From CAMEON01 sp045643785 (lineage in GTDB: Bacteria > Bacillota > Clostridia > Oscillospirales > CAG-272): a stretch of DNA of 6,455 nt. The notes under the pieces are model-generated. The model was given only the letters and a program-made list of their open reading frames with translations. It did no database searches and was not told the origin of the DNA. The translations under genes were made by a program, and so were the position numbers. Below, piece after piece: positions 5,264 through 6,455 of this stretch. Where the stretch lies: contig JAZRFR010000244.1 in NCBI GenBank assembly GCA_045643785.1, forward strand, positions 1-6,455, given 5' to 3'. The stretch's first letter is position 1. Every line of letters begins with the position of its first letter.

Positions 5264-5869
5264 ATGAGTCAGCAACAGAATCAAGATAACGAGCTGTTTT
5301 CCCTGAGCACCGAAACCCCAAAGCGGGAAAATCCTTACCTGAAAAAGAACCGCGAGAAGGCGAAAGCCGCCAAGGAGCCTTCGCCTCGCCGTAAGGCAGA
5401 GGTCGACGACGCGGAGACGCCTATCGAGGCGGATGGCACCCGTCGGCGCACCTTTTCGGACTGGATGTTCGAGCACGTCAAGCTCATTGCCGCCATCGCC
5501 ACGGTTCTGGTGGTGCTGTCGCTGGTGTTCATTACCGACGTGGTAGATGTGGTGAATCATCTGGTTTTCCAGAGCCAGCAAGAGGAAAAAGAAATGCTCA
5601 CCCTCAATTACCTCAAGGGTCTCTCGGAAAAATCCGAGCCCATATCCTGGGGGGATCTGGACAAGTTCCGCCGTGACGAGAGCCGCGCACAGGACTCCGT
5701 GACCTGGATGCTGTCGGTTCAGGGCGGTCAGTACGAGCTGTGGATCTCGGGGACGAGTGTGAAAAAGAATCCCTCATACGTATACCTTTTCGATATGAAA
5801 ACGGGAGATAAGATGATTTTCGGAGAGGATGATTTCGACACCTTTATCCGAGAGCATACCAAGAAATAA
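5264..5869 (+). CDS. Unrecognised single-pass membrane protein between ybeY and era
   Basis: I do not recognise this 201-residue protein. The ATG at 5264 has AAGGAG 8 bases upstream (5250-5255) and follows the ybeY stop by 23 bases; the stop is 22 bases before era, so it looks like part of the same operon. Residues 1-71 are hydrophilic and likely disordered, with many Lys/Arg (YLKKNREKAKAAKEPSPRRK, 25-44; TRRRTFSDW, 59-67). One transmembrane helix spans about 72-93 (VKLIAAIATVLVVLSLVFIT). Acidic residues follow it, so the positive-inside rule predicts N-in, C-out. The remaining part, about 100 residues, includes a compact-looking region at 127-199 rich in aromatic and beta-prone stretches (SVTWMLSVQ, YELWISGTSV, SYVYLFDMKTGDKMIF). 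No cysteine or catalytic motif is evident. Codon use and GC content match the neighbours. In B. subtilis this interval holds dgkA and cdd instead; this protein resembles neither. Confidence 0.85.
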   Translation: MSQQQNQDNELFSLSTETPKRENPYLKKNREKAKAAKEPSPRRKAEVDDAETPIEADGTRRRTFSDWMFEHVKLIAAIATVLVVLSLVFITDVVDVVNHLVFQSQQEEKEMLTLNYLKGLSEKSEPISWGDLDKFRRDESRAQDSVTWMLSVQGGQYELWISGTSVKKNPSYVYLFDMKTGDKMIFGEDDFDTFIREHTKK

Positions 5870-5891
5870 TTGCCGACAGAGGAATTACAAT

Positions 5892-6455
5892 ATGAAAAAA
5901 ACAGGTTTTATCGCCATCGTGGGCCGACCCAACGTGGGTAAGTCCACCCTGCTCAACGCCATGCTGGGGGAGAAGATCGCCATCGTGTCCTCCAAGCCCC
6001 AAACCACCCGCAACCGCATCAACGGCATTCTGACCGAGGGGGAGGATCAGTTCGTATTCCTGGACACTCCCGGTATCTTCAAGCCTCAGAATTCTTTGGG
6101 TGATTTCATGGTCAAGACCGCCAACGCCTCTATGCAGGACGCCGACGCCATCGTGCTGGTGACCGATCTCGGCAAGGAAGTATCGAGCGTGGAGGAGAAC
6201 GCCATCGCCTACGCCAAGCGCACCGAAACTCCCTGCATTCTGGTGCTGAACAAGACCGACCTCTACAACGCCACCGAGGTGGCAGACGCCATCATGAAGT
6301 ACGCCGCCCTCCACGACTTCTTTGCCGTGGTGCCCCTGTCCGCCAAGAGCGGCAAGGGAGTGGAGGCTGTGCTGAAGGAGTGCAAGCCCCACCTCCGCGA
6401 GTCGGAGTGGTTCTTCCCCGAGGACATCGCCACCGACCAGCCCGAGCGTGTCATG
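5892..6455 (+). CDS. era: GTPase Era, N-terminal GTPase domain (truncated by window edge)
   Basis: The first 188 residues of a protein usually about 300 long are present; the frame is open at the window end. G1 is GRPNVGKS (11-18); the switch I region carries KPQTTRNRINGI (35-46), diagnostic for Era; G3 is DTPG (58-61) followed by IFKPQNSLGDFMVKTA; G4 is NKTD (120-123); G5 is SAK (150-152). The stretch FFPEDIATDQPER (174-186) marks the junction to the C-terminal KH domain, which lies beyond the edge. Era binds the 3' end of 16S rRNA through that KH domain and couples GTP hydrolysis to 30S subunit assembly. AGAGGA (5878-5883) lies 8 bases before the ATG. Its place downstream of ybeY suits their shared role in 16S rRNA maturation. 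Confidence 0.97.
   Translation, partial: MKKTGFIAIVGRPNVGKSTLLNAMLGEKIAIVSSKPQTTRNRINGILTEGEDQFVFLDTPGIFKPQNSLGDFMVKTANASMQDADAIVLVTDLGKEVSSVEENAIAYAKRTETPCILVLNKTDLYNATEVADAIMKYAALHDFFAVVPLSAKSGKGVEAVLKECKPHLRESEWFFPEDIATDQPERVM

Overview
The window looks like chromosomal DNA from a fairly GC-rich, endospore-forming (or ancestrally spore-forming) Firmicute of class Clostridia, probably a gut or anaerobic-digester lineage. The evidence is three sporulation genes (ylbJ, yqfC, yqfD), the Firmicutes-type order yqfC-yqfD-phoH-ybeY...era, strong AGGAGG-type ribosome binding sites on almost every gene, and a plant-glycan enzyme (GH127 type) at the left edge. The species cannot be named from the sequence.

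Layout. Positions 1-557 (+) are the 3' end of a GH127-like glycosidase. It converges on ylbJ (1851-709, -), a sporulation membrane protein. The gap between them (558-708) holds a 9-bp perfect hairpin and a GC-rich/A-T-rich hairpin repeat. A 60-bp divergent intergenic region (1852-1911) separates ylbJ from a rightward run that continues to the end of the window: yqfC (1912-2235), yqfD (GTG start, 2232-3437), phoH (3459-4517), a 222-bp hairpin-rich repeat region, ybeY (4740-5240), an unrecognised single-pass membrane protein (5264-5869), and the 5' part of era (5892 to the edge).

How the genes fit together. ylbJ and yqfC/yqfD belong to the mother-cell sporulation programme in Bacillus subtilis. 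phoH, ybeY and era are housekeeping genes linked to RNA metabolism and ribosome assembly; YbeY and Era both act in 16S rRNA/30S maturation. A 100-base stretch of 26% GC inside yqfD carries a perfect extended -10 promoter motif pointing at phoH, which could separate vegetative expression of phoH-ybeY-era from sporulation expression of yqfCD.

Most notable points: the probable promoter inside yqfD; the absence of pgpH (7TM-HD), dgkA and cdd from their usual places; related hairpin cassettes lying in the same sense downstream of both ylbJ and phoH and sharing an exact 18-mer; and the unknown bitopic protein between ybeY and era. I see no CRISPR array, tRNA, rRNA, transposase or phage gene. I see no clear new defence or mobile system.
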